NCBI RefSeq assembly: GCF_900103255.1
Contig: NZ_FMWS01000067.1
Coordinates: 1 to 53,911, forward strand
Reading direction: 5' to 3'
Length of the DNA: 53,911 nt
Origin: Gilliamella bombi
GTDB taxonomy: Bacteria; Pseudomonadota; Gammaproteobacteria; Enterobacterales; Orbaceae
Numbering within the stretch: position 1 is the first letter of the stretch; every line of letters starts with the position of its first letter. Position numbers and translations under genes: made by a program. The notes below the pieces were generated by a model. It had not been told where the DNA came from and did no database searches. It saw nothing but the letters and a program-made list of their open reading frames with translations. Below, in pieces: positions 30,029 through 42,727 of this stretch.

Positions 30029-30289
30029 TTAAATAACTGCTTTTTCAACGATTCGAACAAGAGTCCAAGATTTGGTTTTTGATAATGGACGACACTCTTT
30101 AATCTCTACAGTATCACCAATACCACACTCGTTGTTTTCATCATGTACATGCAATTTAGTCGTACGTTTAATGAACTTACCATATAACGGATGCTTCACT
30201 TTACGTTCAATAGCTACAGTAATAGATTTATCCATTTTGTCGCTAATAACACGACCTTGCTGAGTACGAATTTTTACTTCAGTAGTCAT
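30029..30289 (-). CDS. rpsQ: 30S ribosomal protein S17
   Basis: S17 binds the 16S rRNA 5' domain. From the ATG at 30289 it has 86 residues (E. coli 84), with [40 protein letters not shown] and [23 protein letters not shown] at 30298 would add three residues and overlap rpmC; the ATG lies one base after the rpmC stop, so coupled translation is likely. Last gene of the S10 operon. Confidence 0.98.
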   Translation of the reverse strand: MTTEVKIRTQQGRVISDKMDKSITVAIERKVKHPLYGKFIKRTTKLHVHDENNECGIGDTVEIKECRPLSKTKSWTLVRIVEKAVI

Positions 30290-30290
30290 A

Positions 30291-30482
30291 TTACGCACCC
30301 GCCTTTTCAGTTAATAATGTTTTAACACGTGCAATATTACGACGCACTTGTTTTAACATATGAGTCTGTGTTAACTGACCTCCAGCTAATTGCATACGTA
30401 AGTTAAATTGCTCACGTAATAAATTAAGAAGTTCAGTATTTAACTCTTCAACGCTTTTTTCGCGTAGCTCTTTTGCTTTCAT
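30291..30482 (-). CDS. rpmC: 50S ribosomal protein L29
   Basis: L29 lies at the tunnel exit next to L23 and helps dock SRP and trigger factor. The 63 residues equal E. coli. [20 protein letters not shown] opens the two-helix hairpin, and [20 protein letters not shown] follows. Its ATG directly abuts the rplP stop with no spacer. S10 operon. Confidence 0.99.
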   Translation of the reverse strand: MKAKELREKSVEELNTELLNLLREQFNLRMQLAGGQLTQTHMLKQVRRNIARVKTLLTEKAGA

Positions 30483-30905
<423 letters not shown>

Positions 30906-31643
30906 TTATTGTTTTCGGCCTTTTCGCTGCTTTTTCGGTTGAGCAGCAGGTTGTTTTTCTGCTTGTTCAACGGCAGCCATACCACCAAGGATCTCACCTT
31001 TGAAGATCCACACTTTAACACCAATAATACCATAGGTAGTTAATGCTTCAGATAAACCATAGTCAATATCAGCTCGTAATGTATGTAAAGGTACACGACC
31101 TTCACGATACCATTCGCTACGAGCAATTTCAGCACCGCCTAAACGACCACTTACTTCGACTTTGATACCTTTAGCACCCGCCTTCATTGCATTTTGAACC
31201 GCACGTTTCATAGCACGACGGAACATAACACGGCGTTCTAACTGAGAAGTAATGCTATCAGCAACTAATTTAGCATCAAGTTCTGGTTTACGAACTTCAG
31301 CAATATTAATTTGTACTGCAACATCACGTTTTTCTCTTTTGTCTTTATATTTATTGACAATAGAAGCTACGGCATTACGTAATTTTTCAACGTCCTCGCC
31401 TTTTTTACCAATCACGATACCCGGACGAGCAGTGTGAATAGTAATACGAACGTTAGTTTCTGCTGAACGGTCGATCACAATCTTAGAGATTGACGCTTGA
31501 GATAATTCTTTATTTAAGAATTCACGCACTCTAAAATCACTTTCTAAATTATCAGCGAATGTCTTTGTACCCGAATACCATGTAGATGTCCAAGGCTTGA
31601 CAATGCCTAATCGGATACCATTTGGATTTACTTTTTGACCCAT
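30906..31643 (-). CDS. rpsC: 30S ribosomal protein S3
   Basis: S3 forms part of the mRNA entry channel and helicase with S4 and S5. It has 245 residues, about twelve more than E. coli (233), the excess being a Lys/Gln-rich tail ([20 protein letters not shown]). The KH domain has [18 protein letters not shown]; the C-terminal domain has [17 protein letters not shown] represented by [18 protein letters not shown]10 operon. Confidence 0.99.
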   Translation of the reverse strand: MGQKVNPNGIRLGIVKPWTSTWYSGTKTFADNLESDFRVREFLNKELSQASISKIVIDRSAETNVRITIHTARPGIVIGKKGEDVEKLRNAVASIVNKYKDKREKRDVAVQINIAEVRKPELDAKLVADSITSQLERRVMFRRAMKRAVQNAMKAGAKGIKVEVSGRLGGAEIARSEWYREGRVPLHTLRADIDYGLSEALTTYGIIGVKVWIFKGEILGGMAAVEQAEKQPAAQPKKQRKGRKQ

Positions 31644-31657
31644 TGCTATTCTCCAGC

Positions 31658-31999
<342 letters not shown>

Positions 32000-32003
32000 C
32001 TAC

Positions 32004-32297
<294 letters not shown>

Positions 32298-32301
32298 TTA
32301 A

Positions 32302-33144
<843 letters not shown>

Positions 33145-33447
33145 TTACTCAGCGACGCCAGCAAGGTCTAAATTTTGACCTTCTGCTAAAGTAACGTAAG
33201 CTTTTTTCCAGTCGCTACGGCGACCGATTTGTTGACCACGACGTTTAACTTTACCTTTAACAACAAGTGTATTAACGTCATCTACTTTAACTTCAAATAG
33301 TTGTTCAACTGCGGCTTTAATCTCTCTCTTAGTAGCATCTTTAGCAACTTTCAATACTAATGTATTTGTTTTTTCCATTGAAATAGATGCTTTTTCAGAA
33401 ACATGTGGTGCTCGCAGGACTTTAAGCAGACGCTCTTCACGAATCAT
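33145..33447 (-). CDS. rplW: 50S ribosomal protein L23
   Basis: L23 lies at the tunnel exit and docks trigger factor and SRP. The 100 residues equal E. coli. [20 protein letters not shown] opens it; [20 protein letters not shown] is the RNA-binding part. Its ATG overlaps the rplD stop by four bases (ATGA), as in E. coli. S10 operon. Confidence 0.99.
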   Translation of the reverse strand: MIREERLLKVLRAPHVSEKASISMEKTNTLVLKVAKDATKREIKAAVEQLFEVKVDDVNTLVVKGKVKRRGQQIGRRSDWKKAYVTLAEGQNLDLAGVAE

Positions 33448-34046
33448 GCTAACATCTCCTCTACTTGTTTAACGGCATCAACTGTGATAACCACTTTGTC
33501 AAATGCAATCAAACTAACTGGATCAATACCTGCCACATCACGCACATCAACTTTATGTAAGTTACGTGCTGCTAAGAAAAGATTTTCATCAACTTCAGAA
33601 GTGATAATAAGAACATCATTAAGATTCATATCGTTTAATTTCTGAGTTAATAATTTAGTCTTAGGTGCTTCAACAGTAAATGTTTCAACCACAACTAAAC
33701 GTTCTTGACGCACTAATTCAGAGAAAATACTCTTTAATGCACCACGATACATTTTACGGTTAACTTTTTGGCTATGATCTTGTGGTTTTGCTGCAAATGT
33801 TACACCACCACTGCGCCAGATTGGGCTCTTAATTGAACCTGAACGAGCACGACCGGTACCTTTTTGACGCCATGGTTTTTTACCTGAACCAGCGATTTCT
33901 GCACGAGTTTTTTGTGCGCGAGAGCCTTGACGAGCAGCAGATGCATAAGCAACAACTACTTGATGAACTAACGCTTCATTAAACTCACGTCCGAAGGTAG
34001 TTTCGGAAACAGAAAGCGCTTTCGCGTCTTTTACTACTAATTCCAT
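33444..34046 (-). CDS. rplD: 50S ribosomal protein L4
   Basis: L4 lines the exit tunnel and in E. coli represses the S10 operon by both attenuation and translation block. From the ATG at 34046 it has 200 residues (E. coli 201), beginning [20 protein letters not shown], with GGAG seven bases before. An in-frame ATG further upstream (34088) adds 14 residues that overlap rplC and resemble nothing, so I rejected it. The tunnel loop [20 protein letters not shown] is intact. An S10 leader is present for L4 to act on. Confidence 0.98.
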   Translation of the reverse strand: MELVVKDAKALSVSETTFGREFNEALVHQVVVAYASAARQGSRAQKTRAEIAGSGKKPWRQKGTGRARSGSIKSPIWRSGGVTFAAKPQDHSQKVNRKMYRGALKSIFSELVRQERLVVVETFTVEAPKTKLLTQKLNDMNLNDVLIITSEVDENLFLAARNLHKVDVRDVAGIDPVSLIAFDKVVITVDAVKQVEEMLA

Positions 34047-34062
34047 CTCTATCTCCTCGACG

Positions 34063-34689
34063 TTAAGCCTTGATTGCCGGTTTAACAATTACGTCACTAT
34101 TGATTGCGCCAGGAACTGCACCTTTAATTAATAAAAGATTACGTTCAGCATCAACACGTACAATATCTAAGTTTTGAACAGTTACACGTTCATTACCTAG
34201 GTGACCTGCCATTTTACGACCTTTAAACACTTTACCCGGAGTTTGGTTTTGACCAATAGAACCATGACCACGGTGTGCCAAAGAGTTACCATGAGTAGCA
34301 TCTTGAGTACGGAAATTCCAACGTTTAGTAACGCCAGCAAAACCTTTACCTTTAGATGTTCCAGTAACATCAACTTTCTTAACGTCAGCGAAGATATCAA
34401 CGTTAATACTTTGACCTACAGAAAATTCGCCTTCTTCAAAACGGAATTCCCATAGACCACGACCAGCTTCAACGCCAGCCTTAGCGAAATGACCTGCTTC
34501 AGGTTTGTTTACGCGGCTTGCTTTTTTGCTACCAGTAGTAACCTGAATAGCTTGATAACCATCATTCTCAAGTGTTTTAACTTGGGTAATGCGGTTGCTT
34601 TGAACTTCAACTACGGTGACAGGAATAGAAACACCATCTTCAGTGAAAATACGCGTCATTCCTACTTTACGACCGATTAAACCAATCAT
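34063..34689 (-). CDS. rplC: 50S ribosomal protein L3
   Basis: L3 starts 50S assembly and reaches the peptidyl transferase centre. The 208 residues match E. coli (209). [20 protein letters not shown] opens it; [20 protein letters not shown] and [20 protein letters not shown] are conserved, including the Gln methylated by PrmB in E. coli. S10 operon, 16 bases before rplD. Confidence 0.99.
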   Translation of the reverse strand: MIGLIGRKVGMTRIFTEDGVSIPVTVVEVQSNRITQVKTLENDGYQAIQVTTGSKKASRVNKPEAGHFAKAGVEAGRGLWEFRFEEGEFSVGQSINVDIFADVKKVDVTGTSKGKGFAGVTKRWNFRTQDATHGNSLAHRGHGSIGQNQTPGKVFKGRKMAGHLGNERVTVQNLDIVRVDAERNLLLIKGAVPGAINSDVIVKPAIKA

Positions 34690-34720
34690 TGTTTCGACCT
34701 CTCAATCATTCAGCTTAGGA

Positions 34721-35224
<504 letters not shown>

Positions 35225-35230
35225 GGGGCA

Positions 35231-35259
35231 ATTATACTCTGTTAGTTAACTAACGGCAA
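35231..35259 (-). promoter_or_regulatory. S10 operon promoter
   Basis: On the minus strand TTGCCG (35254-35259), a 17-base spacer, and a perfect TATAAT (35231-35236), then TGCCCCAC. The GC-rich discriminator after the -10 is typical of promoters under stringent control. RNA should start near 35224. Confidence 0.8.
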
Positions 35260-35301
35260 GAAATAAATACAGATATTTGGGTTTAAAGATGGGAAGCTTT
35301 T

Positions 35302-35347
35302 TCTGGTTATTAATTTACAATTACCAAATTTCAATCAAATAACCAGA
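35302..35347. repeat. Inverted repeat between fdx and the S10 promoter
   Basis: TCTGGTTATT (35302-35311) and AATAACCAGA (35338-35347) are perfect 10-base arms around 26 bases. T-rich sequence follows on the plus strand, not on the minus strand where the isc operon ends, so it is not an obvious isc terminator. A shorter palindrome lies at 35378-35392. Confidence 0.4.
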
Positions 35348-35377
35348 TTTAATGTTATTTTTATATTAACCCATAAT

Positions 35378-35392
35378 GGATAATCATTATGA
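35378..35392. promoter_or_regulatory. Fur-like palindrome at the end of the isc operon
   Basis: GGATAAT-C-ATTATGA matches the 7-1-7 Fur motif TGATAATNATTATCA at 12 of 14 fixed positions. It lies eight bases past the fdx stop codon and far from any start codon, so a role in repression is doubtful; it may just be a hairpin. Confidence 0.3.
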
Positions 35393-35399
35393 TAATTTA

Positions 35400-35738
35400 C
35401 TAATGATCTTCTTTGGCATGATTAAGGCTATATCTTGGGATTTCGACCTCTAAATCTTCATTCGTGACACGAGCTTGACAGCTTAAACGACTATGCGGTT
35501 CAACTCCCCAGGCTTTATCTAACATATCATCTTCTTGCTCATCGCTTACTTCAAGCGAATCAAATCCCTTACGCACAATACAGTGGCATGTTGAACAAGC
35601 ACATGACATTTCACAAGCATGCTCGATTTCAATATCATTGCGCAATGCCACTTCTAAAATGGATTCGCCTTCTTGGGCATCAACAGTTTTTCCATCTGGA
35701 CAAAGCTCCGTATTCGGTAAAAAAGTAATTTTTGGCAT
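35400..35738 (-). CDS. fdx: ISC-type [2Fe-2S] ferredoxin
   Basis: Fdx supplies electrons for Fe-S cluster assembly on IscU. The 112 residues match E. coli (111). The cluster ligands are in CEMSCACSTCHCIV (Cys pattern C-x5-C-x2-C) plus a later Cys in RLSCQARV. Last gene of the isc operon, 14 bases after hscA. iscX, which follows fdx in E. coli, is absent here: the next sequence is the S10 promoter region. Confidence 0.97.
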   Translation of the reverse strand: MPKITFLPNTELCPDGKTVDAQEGESILEVALRNDIEIEHACEMSCACSTCHCIVRKGFDSLEVSDEQEDDMLDKAWGVEPHSRLSCQARVTNEDLEVEIPRYSLNHAKEDH

Positions 35739-35752
35739 AATAATCTCGTTAG

Positions 35753-37612
35753 TTAAATATCATCAACGTTATGGCCAGTTAACGCATGTCGAATTGACCT
35801 ATCCATTCGCTTAGCTGCAAAATTTTGTGTTACTTTATCAACAATTTTAATTTGTTTTTCAATTGCATAACTGTCATTTGACTCACTTACAGCTTGTAAT
35901 TGATGCTTAGCAATTAAAATATGGTTTAGTTCACTTTCATCTAATAAGTCAGCATCCTTATCTAAAGCACTTTGCAAGCTTTCAAGCACTCTAGCTGCCT
36001 CAACTTTTTGTTCAGCAAGTATTCGAATCTGTTTATCTTGCTGTGCGTAACTGATTGAATCTTGAATCATATCGGCAATTTCATTATCAGTCAGTCCATA
36101 TGAAGGTTTTACTTGGATAGCAGCTTCAATACCCGTTGATTTTTCCATTGCTGTTACACTTAATAAACCATCAGCATCAACTTGGAAAGTCACCCTAATG
36201 TGCGCACCACCAGCAGGCATTGCTGGAATACCTTGCAGAGTAAAACGAGCCAAAGATCGACAATCAGCAACACTTTCACGTTCTCCTTGTAAAACATGAA
36301 CCATCATCGCGGTTTGACCATCTTTAAAAGTTGTAAACTCTTGAGCTCTTGCACACGGAATTGTACTATTACGTGGAATAATTTTTTCGACCAATTCACC
36401 CATGATCTCAATGCCTAACGACAATGGGATCACATCAAGCAATAACATATCTGAATCGGGTTTATTGCCAACCAAAATATCGGCCTGAATAGCTGCACCA
36501 ATAGCAACTACTTTATCAGGATCGATAGATATCAAGGGATTAGTTTTAAAATAATTCCCTACTAATTCTCGCACTAATGGCACACGAGTAGAGCCGCCAA
36601 CCATAACAACTTCAACTACTTCATCCATATTAATCTTGGCATCTTTTAATGCACGGCGACAAACAGCTAAAGTGCGTTTAACCAATGGCTCAATTAATTG
36701 TTGAAATTGCTGGCGAGTAATAGTCAAAGATTGATTATCCAGAGAAAATACAGCTAAATCTTGCTCACTTAATAAAATCTTTATTTCGGTAACTTGGCTA
36801 CTGATTTTTTGATTAATATAAGGATCTATATTATTCGTTAATCCTAATTTCTCTTTTATATAGTCAGCAAGTAGCCGATCAAAATCATCACCACCAAGAG
36901 CTGAGTCACCACTAGTTGCTAGAACCTCAAAAACACCTTTATTTAAGCGTAAAATAGAAATATCAAAAGTACCGCCACCTAAATCATAAACAGCGATTAT
37001 ACCTTCCTTCCCTGAATCTAAACCGTACGCAATCGCAGCAGCTGTAGGTTCATTAAGTAGGCGCAATACATGCAAACCAGCTAATTTGGCAGCATCTTTT
37101 GTTGCTTGCCGCTGTGCATCATCAAAATAAGCTGGCACAGTAATAACCACACCATCAATTTCACCTTGTAAGCTCTCTTTTGCTCGCTCAGCTAACGCTG
37201 TCAAAATTTCTGATGAAACTTGTATTGGATTTACTTGTTCATTAGGCAAATTTAATAAAGGAACACCATTTTCAGTTTGTGAAAAAGTATAAGGAAATTG
37301 TGATAAATCTATATCAGATAAACTTCGCCCCATTAATCGCTTAATAGAGCTAACTGTATTTTGCGGATCATTCACAGCATTATCTTTGGCATTTTTTCCA
37401 ATCGTGATAACAAAGTTATCATCATGATCGATGCCATAATGCACAACGGATGGCAATAGCGGATTACCTTCTAAATCAGGCAATACCTCTGCTTGTCCAC
37501 TTCGTACCGTTGCTACTAATGAATTAGTTGTACCAAGATCAATTCCTACAGCAAGGCGGCGATGATGTGGTAGTGGAGTTTGTCCTGGTTCGCTGATCTG
37601 TAATAATACCAT
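35753..37612 (-). CDS. hscA: Fe-S assembly chaperone HscA
   Basis: HscA is the Hsp70 that, with HscB, helps move clusters from IscU to target proteins by recognising its LPPVK motif. The 619 residues match E. coli (616). The ATPase domain (about 18-385) has [31 protein letters not shown] and [14 protein letters not shown]; the peptide-binding domain follows with [20 protein letters not shown]. isc operon, between hscB and fdx. Confidence 0.98.
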   Translation of the reverse strand: MVLLQISEPGQTPLPHHRRLAVGIDLGTTNSLVATVRSGQAEVLPDLEGNPLLPSVVHYGIDHDDNFVITIGKNAKDNAVNDPQNTVSSIKRLMGRSLSDIDLSQFPYTFSQTENGVPLLNLPNEQVNPIQVSSEILTALAERAKESLQGEIDGVVITVPAYFDDAQRQATKDAAKLAGLHVLRLLNEPTAAAIAYGLDSGKEGIIAVYDLGGGTFDISILRLNKGVFEVLATSGDSALGGDDFDRLLADYIKEKLGLTNNIDPYINQKISSQVTEIKILLSEQDLAVFSLDNQSLTITRQQFQQLIEPLVKRTLAVCRRALKDAKINMDEVVEVVMVGGSTRVPLVRELVGNYFKTNPLISIDPDKVVAIGAAIQADILVGNKPDSDMLLLDVIPLSLGIEIMGELVEKIIPRNSTIPCARAQEFTTFKDGQTAMMVHVLQGERESVADCRSLARFTLQGIPAMPAGGAHIRVTFQVDADGLLSVTAMEKSTGIEAAIQVKPSYGLTDNEIADMIQDSISYAQQDKQIRILAEQKVEAARVLESLQSALDKDADLLDESELNHILIAKHQLQAVSESNDSYAIEKQIKIVDKVTQNFAAKRMDRSIRHALTGHNVDDI

Positions 37613-37648
37613 TTAATCTATCTCTATCGATATGTTACTTATCTTAAA

Positions 37649-38167
37649 TTATAAATCAAATTGCTTTTCTTGTAACTTTTCGATTTGTTCAATCAATCTG
37701 GCAAGATAGCGAATTTTATAGATCTGATTAAGTGCTTTTGACCAATCTTGATTAGTAATAAATTGTAATAATTCGTTATAGACTATCTTTTGACGAGCAA
37801 CAATCTCAGCATAAAAGTCATCTAATAATTCAAAATTATCTTTACGTTCGATATCATCAAGTCTTTCACGTAAAACAAATTGTTCCATTAAAAAATCAGT
37901 ATCATGAATAATACTTTGTTCAGTTGCTACGTCAAAACCTTGTAGAGATAAAAAATACTCAGCGGCTTTAATTGGATTTTTTAACGTATGATAACCATCA
38001 TTAATGATTGCTGACTTTTGAACAATTGCCACTTTATCAATATCGTTTACAACAGCAAAATTATCTGGATGATATTGCTTTTGCAATTGCTGATAATGAG
38101 TTGTTAGTTGATCGACATCTACCGGCAATTGAGCTGGCAAACTAAATAGCTCGAAGTAATTAACCAT
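37649..38167 (-). CDS. hscB: Co-chaperone HscB (Hsc20)
   Basis: HscB is the J-domain partner of HscA and binds IscU through its C-terminal helices. The 172 residues match E. coli (171). The J domain (about 1-75) has MVNYFELFSLPAQLPVD and the HPD tripeptide in QKQYHPDNF; the C-terminal three-helix domain covers about 85-170. isc operon, 15 bases after iscA. Confidence 0.97.
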   Translation of the reverse strand: MVNYFELFSLPAQLPVDVDQLTTHYQQLQKQYHPDNFAVVNDIDKVAIVQKSAIINDGYHTLKNPIKAAEYFLSLQGFDVATEQSIIHDTDFLMEQFVLRERLDDIERKDNFELLDDFYAEIVARQKIVYNELLQFITNQDWSKALNQIYKIRYLARLIEQIEKLQEKQFDL

Positions 38168-38182
38168 AATTATTGTGTCCGA

Positions 38183-38506
38183 TTACACATTAAAGCTTTC
38201 GCCACAGCCACATTCGTGCTTCGTATTAGGATTATTAAACTTGAAACCTTCATTTAATCCTTCTTTAACAAAATCAAGTTCAGTACCATCAATATAAACT
38301 AAGCTTTTTTTATCCACGATAACTTTGACATGTTTATCTTCAAAGACACTATCATCATCATTAATCACATCGGCAAACTCTAAAACATAAGCCATACCAG
38401 AACAACCAGATGTTTTAACACCTAATCGTAACCCAACACCCTTTCCGCGATTAGCCAAAAAGGCTTGAACACGATCAGCTGCGCTATTAGTCAATGTGAT
38501 TGCCAT
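38183..38506 (-). CDS. iscA: A-type Fe-S carrier IscA
   Basis: IscA carries Fe-S clusters or iron to target proteins. The 107 residues equal E. coli. The three ligand cysteines are Cys in [12 protein letters not shown] and the C-terminal ECGCGESF. The last base of the iscU stop codon overlaps its ATG by one base, so translation is probably coupled. isc operon. Confidence 0.98.
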   Translation of the reverse strand: MAITLTNSAADRVQAFLANRGKGVGLRLGVKTSGCSGMAYVLEFADVINDDDSVFEDKHVKVIVDKKSLVYIDGTELDFVKEGLNEGFKFNNPNTKHECGCGESFNV

Positions 38507-38892
38507 TAACGTTGTCCTTTTTTGGTTTTGTAGTCATCAATAGCAGCTTTAATTGCATCTTCCGCTAGAATTGAACAGTGAATTTTAACCGGTGGTAAAG
38601 CAAGTTCTTTAGCAATATCCGTATTTTTGATAGCTTCTGCTTCGTCTAATGATTTACCTTTTATCCATTCTGTAACCAAAGAACTTGATGCAATTGCACT
38701 GCCACAACCATAAGTTTTAAACTTAGCATCTTCAATAATACCGTTGTCATTCACTTTGATTTGTAGACGCATCACATCACCACACGCTGGTGCGCCAACC
38801 ATACCACTACCAACATTAGGATCATTTTGATCAAACGAACCAACATTACGTGGGTTTTCGTAATGATCAACAACTTTTTCACTATATGCCAT
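38506..38892 (-). CDS. iscU: Fe-S cluster scaffold IscU
   Basis: IscU is the scaffold on which [2Fe-2S] clusters are built from IscS sulfur. The 128 residues equal E. coli. Ligands Cys37 (GAPACGDV), Cys63 (YGCGSAIAS) and Cys106 (KIHCSILAE) are present, with Asp39, and the HscA recognition motif LPPVK at 99-103. isc operon, 15 bases after iscS. Confidence 0.99.
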   Translation of the reverse strand: MAYSEKVVDHYENPRNVGSFDQNDPNVGSGMVGAPACGDVMRLQIKVNDNGIIEDAKFKTYGCGSAIASSSLVTEWIKGKSLDEAEAIKNTDIAKELALPPVKIHCSILAEDAIKAAIDDYKTKKGQR

Positions 38893-38907
38893 AATTTACT
38901 CCCAATT

Positions 38908-40122
38908 TTAATGTGCTGACCATTTAATCTTTGTTAAATCAACGCCATCTTTAAACATTTCCCAAAGAGGCGATAAATCCCTTAATTTCCCAATAGATTC
39001 TCTGATTAATTTAATGACATAATCAATTTCTTCTTCTGTGGTAAAACGACCAATAGAAAATCGAATTGAACTATGAGCCAGCTCATCATTAAGCCCTAAT
39101 GCTCGTAATACATAAGACGGCTCTAAACTCGCAGATGTGCATGCAGAACCAGATGAAACAGCTAAATCTTTTAAAGCCATCATCAACGATTCACCTTCAA
39201 TGTAAGCAAAACTCACATTTAAGATATTTGGCACACTGTGCTCCAAAGAACCATTTAAATAAACCTCTTCAATGTCTTTTAAACCATCCCATAAACGATT
39301 TTTTAAAGCCAATAAACGAGGCATTTCAGTAACCATCTCTTGTTTAGCTATATGATACGCTTCACCCATGCCCACAATTTGATGCACAGGTAAAGTACCA
39401 GAGCGCATACCTCGTTCATGACCACCGCCATGCATTTGAGCTTCAATACGAACACGCGGTTTACGCCTTACATAAAGCCCACCAATACCTTTTGGCCCAT
39501 AAATTTTATGACCAGAAAATGACATTAAATCAACTTTTAAGTTAGCTACATCAATTGGTAATTTACCAACAGACTGGGTTGCATCAACATGAAAAACAAT
39601 GCCTCTTTCACGGCACATCTCACCAATTTTTTCGATGTCTTGTATTACACCCGTTTCATTGTTGACATGCATAATTGATACAACGGTTGTATCACTACGC
39701 ATAGCCGTTGCAAGTTTATCAAGATCAAGGATCCCATCGGATTCTGGCGTTAAATAAGTTACTTCATAACCTTCTCGCTCAAGCTGGCGGCAAGTATCAA
39801 GCACAGCCTTGTGCTCAGTTTTACAAGTAATAATGTGCTTACCTTTGGCTTGATTAAAATGAGCGGCACCTTTAATTGCTAAATTATCAGCTTCAGTTGC
39901 CCCTGACGTAAAGACAATTTCGCGTGAATCAGCACCAATAAGATCGGCAATTTGATTACGGGCAATATCAACGGCTTCTTCAGCTTGCCAGCCAAATTTG
40001 TGGGAACGAGATGCTGGGTTACCGAATATACCGTCTGGCGTTAAATACTGCATCATTTTTTCAGCAACTCTAGGATCTACAGGCGTTGTCGCTGCATAAT
40101 CCATATAAATAGGTAGTTTCAT
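38908..40122 (-). CDS. iscS: Cysteine desulfurase IscS
   Basis: IscS removes sulfur from cysteine through a persulfide and supplies Fe-S assembly, tRNA thiolation and other sulfur pathways. The 404 residues equal E. coli. The PLP Lys is in [17 protein letters not shown], and the active Cys is in [20 protein letters not shown]. It lies 38 bases after iscR in the isc operon. Group I NifS-like loop length fits IscS rather than SufS. Confidence 0.99.
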   Translation of the reverse strand: MKLPIYMDYAATTPVDPRVAEKMMQYLTPDGIFGNPASRSHKFGWQAEEAVDIARNQIADLIGADSREIVFTSGATEADNLAIKGAAHFNQAKGKHIITCKTEHKAVLDTCRQLEREGYEVTYLTPESDGILDLDKLATAMRSDTTVVSIMHVNNETGVIQDIEKIGEMCRERGIVFHVDATQSVGKLPIDVANLKVDLMSFSGHKIYGPKGIGGLYVRRKPRVRIEAQMHGGGHERGMRSGTLPVHQIVGMGEAYHIAKQEMVTEMPRLLALKNRLWDGLKDIEEVYLNGSLEHSVPNILNVSFAYIEGESLMMALKDLAVSSGSACTSASLEPSYVLRALGLNDELAHSSIRFSIGRFTTEEEIDYVIKLIRESIGKLRDLSPLWEMFKDGVDLTKIKWSAH

Positions 40123-40160
40123 TAATTACTCCCAATGAAAAATTCTGTATTCTATTTTTA

Positions 40161-40616
40161 TTAATTAATTTGAACGTGTTGTATATTACTTTGTCGGCTA
40201 GCAACAGCTTTAACTTCTTTATTATTGACCAATTCACTCAATGTAATGCTAGTTAAAAAGTCCTCAATTCGTTCACTTAAATCATTCCACAGTGTATGGG
40301 TTAAACATCTAACACCGCCTTGACATCCATCTTGCCCGTGACATTTTGTCGCATGCACTGTTTCATCGACAGCTTTAACAATTGAACTAATAGCAATTTG
40401 ATCCATAGAACGACTCAGTATATAACCGCCACCAGGGCCTCTAACACTGCGCACCAAACCATTTTTTCGTAATCGAGCAAACAATTGTTCAAGATAAGAA
40501 AGTGAAATTTCTTGACGTTCTGAAATATCAGCTAGTGATACCGGTCCTGAATCTGCATGTAAAGCAACATCAAGCATTGCTGTCACCGCGTATCGCCCTT
40601 TTGATGTCAGTTTCAT
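40161..40616 (-). CDS. iscR: Fe-S cluster regulator IscR
   Basis: IscR is an Rrf2-family regulator; with a [2Fe-2S] cluster it represses the isc operon, and without it controls other sites. From the ATG at 40616 it has 151 residues, starting [25 protein letters not shown] lies seven bases before. A further upstream in-frame start (40673) runs into the promoter and was rejected. Winged helix at 1-80; the cluster Cys are in [13 protein letters not shown] with the right spacing, followed by LTHTLW with the His ligand. It opens the isc operon. Confidence 0.97.
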   Translation of the reverse strand: MKLTSKGRYAVTAMLDVALHADSGPVSLADISERQEISLSYLEQLFARLRKNGLVRSVRGPGGGYILSRSMDQIAISSIVKAVDETVHATKCHGQDGCQGGVRCLTHTLWNDLSERIEDFLTSITLSELVNNKEVKAVASRQSNIQHVQIN

Positions 40617-40645
40617 TGAGCATTCCTTTATATGTGTGTATGCAT

Positions 40646-40677
40646 ATTGTATATATCCTTTCGATTTAGTCAAGTAT
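40646..40677 (-). promoter_or_regulatory. iscR promoter with IscR type-1 site
   Basis: On the minus strand TTGACT (40668-40673), 16-base spacer, TACAAT (40646-40651). The 25-base type-1 IscR motif ATASYYGACTRWWWYAGTCRRSTAT overlaps the -35 at 40653-40677: the left half ATACTTGACTAAATC matches fully and the right half (GAAAGGATAT) partly. This predicts repression by cluster-loaded IscR, as in E. coli. Confidence 0.75.
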
Positions 40678-40778
40678 TTAGTTGAGTGTTTTAGTAGGAA
40701 TTAAACCGCAGTTCATTATCGACGAATCATAGCTTAATATGCTAATCTAATAAACTAAATTCACATGGGAGTTAAAGG

Positions 40779-42716
40779 ATGAAATTACTATTACGTTATT
40801 TTTTGATAATTAGCCTATTGTCCACAGGTAACATTTACGCAGATAGTTCTCTAAAAGGACGAGAAAATTATCAAAAATGGCTTAATTCATATCAATCACT
40901 TAACTTTGAAGAACAGCAAACATTGCTCTCTACCATAAAAGATTACCCATTATATCCTTATGCTGCTGTACAGTTTTTTCAGAGTAATATTAAAATCGTT
41001 TCACCACAAATGGTAAGCAATTTTGTCAATCAATATAATGATTTTCCGCTAACAGCTTCATTGACACAATCTTATTTAACCGAATTAAGCAATCGTCAAG
41101 ATTGGAATTCAATCGTTTCGTTCCCAAAAGATAACTCCATACTCTCTAACTGTCGTTATCAATATGCATTACTACAACAAGGAAATAACGAGGTTGCTTT
41201 TAGCTCTGTTGAATCTCTTTGGATGACAGGCAAAGAACTTCCTTCTGCATGCGATCCATTACTTGACGCTTGGGCTCAAGCAGGTAAACGGACAGCTAAT
41301 TTAATACTATTACGTATCGAACTTGCTATTGATGCAAATAATTTAAAATTAGCCAAACACCTAGCTAATTTACTTGATGACAACTACAAAACAACAAAAA
41401 TCAATTTACTAGCTGTTCTTAATAATCCTAAAAAATTAGAAGATTTTTCAAAAAATATTAAAGCTAGCTCTTTCACTAAAAAAGTTGTCTTATCATCATT
41501 CCCTCGCTTAGTAAAAGCTGATATGAATTTAGCTGCAGCATTATTACCAAAATTAGTTAAACAGCAAACTTTAAGTAAAGCAGAGCAGGTAGCATTACAA
41601 AAAAGTTTAGCTAACAGCTACTTTAAAAATTCTGCAACAGATGAACAAATTAAATGGCGTGATAGCTATATTGAAAAATACCACGATACAACATTAGTTG
41701 AAAAACGTATCCGCCTTGCTATCGATAACTATAACTTCACAGACATCGCTTATTGGATAGCACAACTATCACCAGAAGATCAATTAAAAGAAGACTGGCA
41801 ATATTGGCAAGCTAGAGTTTTATTAAATAATGATAAAAAAAGTGAAGCTAACAAAATTTTACAAACACTCACAACCAAACGTGGGTTTTATGGCATGATA
41901 AGTGCACAAACTCTTAATCAACCTTATTCGATCAATAACCAATCACCAAAGATTACACCATCAGAAATATCAACCTTAAAAAGCAAATACGACAATCAAC
42001 CCTATGTAAAAAGAATTAACGAATTACGTTATTTAGGAATGCTTTCAGAATCAAGCTACGAATGGCGATATATGTTAAATAATCAAAAAAATAAGAATGA
42101 ATATTTAGCATTATCTCAATATGCCTTACAAAAAGGGTGGGGGGATCTTAGTATTCAAGCAACCATTGCAGGCAAACTCTGGAATAACTGGACAGAGCGT
42201 TTGCCTATTATGTACGAAGATTTATATAACAATGCATTAAAAGATAAAGCTATTGGTTTATCTTATGCTTTAGCTATTTCTCGCCAAGAAAGTGCACTTG
42301 ATACTACTGTCAAATCACCTGTCGGCGCCAGTGGATTAATGCAATTAATGCCAGCTACAGCAAAAGAGACAGCTAAAAAAGTTAATTCATTAACTTATAT
42401 TTCATCAGCACAATTGTTTGATCCTCAAACAAATATACAGTTAGGCACTACCTATTTAAACACTGCTTATCTACAAAATGATAAAAATCGTATATTATCT
42501 TCAGCCGCTTATAATGCTGGTCCAAATAATGTTAAGCGCTGGCTAAAAAAGAGTAACGGAAAACTTGATGCAGTAGCATTTATCGATAGTATACCGTTTA
42601 CTGAAACACGTAATTACGTCAAAAACGTATTGGTATATGATTATATTTATCAAGTAATCTTAGGGCAAAAAAATGTCAATTTTCTTAGTTCAAATGAATT
42701 TAATAAACAATATTAA
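40779..42716 (+). CDS. slt: Soluble lytic murein transglycosylase
   Basis: Slt70 cleaves peptidoglycan glycan strands, forming 1,6-anhydro-muropeptides. The 645 residues equal E. coli Slt. A Sec signal peptide occupies about 1-22 (LLLRYFLIISLLSTGNIYA|DS). The superhelical U and L domains cover most of the protein; the catalytic domain is at about 490-640 with ISRQESALDTTVKSPVGASG (catalytic Glu) and GLMQLMPATAKETAKK. Periplasmic. GGGAGTTAAAGG precedes the ATG. The last base of its stop codon region touches the trpR frame, the conserved slt-trpR order of E. coli. Confidence 0.95.
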   Translation: MKLLLRYFLIISLLSTGNIYADSSLKGRENYQKWLNSYQSLNFEEQQTLLSTIKDYPLYPYAAVQFFQSNIKIVSPQMVSNFVNQYNDFPLTASLTQSYLTELSNRQDWNSIVSFPKDNSILSNCRYQYALLQQGNNEVAFSSVESLWMTGKELPSACDPLLDAWAQAGKRTANLILLRIELAIDANNLKLAKHLANLLDDNYKTTKINLLAVLNNPKKLEDFSKNIKASSFTKKVVLSSFPRLVKADMNLAAALLPKLVKQQTLSKAEQVALQKSLANSYFKNSATDEQIKWRDSYIEKYHDTTLVEKRIRLAIDNYNFTDIAYWIAQLSPEDQLKEDWQYWQARVLLNNDKKSEANKILQTLTTKRGFYGMISAQTLNQPYSINNQSPKITPSEISTLKSKYDNQPYVKRINELRYLGMLSESSYEWRYMLNNQKNKNEYLALSQYALQKGWGDLSIQATIAGKLWNNWTERLPIMYEDLYNNALKDKAIGLSYALAISRQESALDTTVKSPVGASGLMQLMPATAKETAKKVNSLTYISSAQLFDPQTNIQLGTTYLNTAYLQNDKNRILSSAAYNAGPNNVKRWLKKSNGKLDAVAFIDSIPFTETRNYVKNVLVYDYIYQVILGQKNVNFLSSNEFNKQY

Positions 42717-42727
42717 TGGTGATTATA

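Noticed and set aside
40617-40673. 19-residue N-terminal extension of IscR
   Set aside because: It covers the iscR promoter and IscR site, and the family starts at [11 protein letters not shown].
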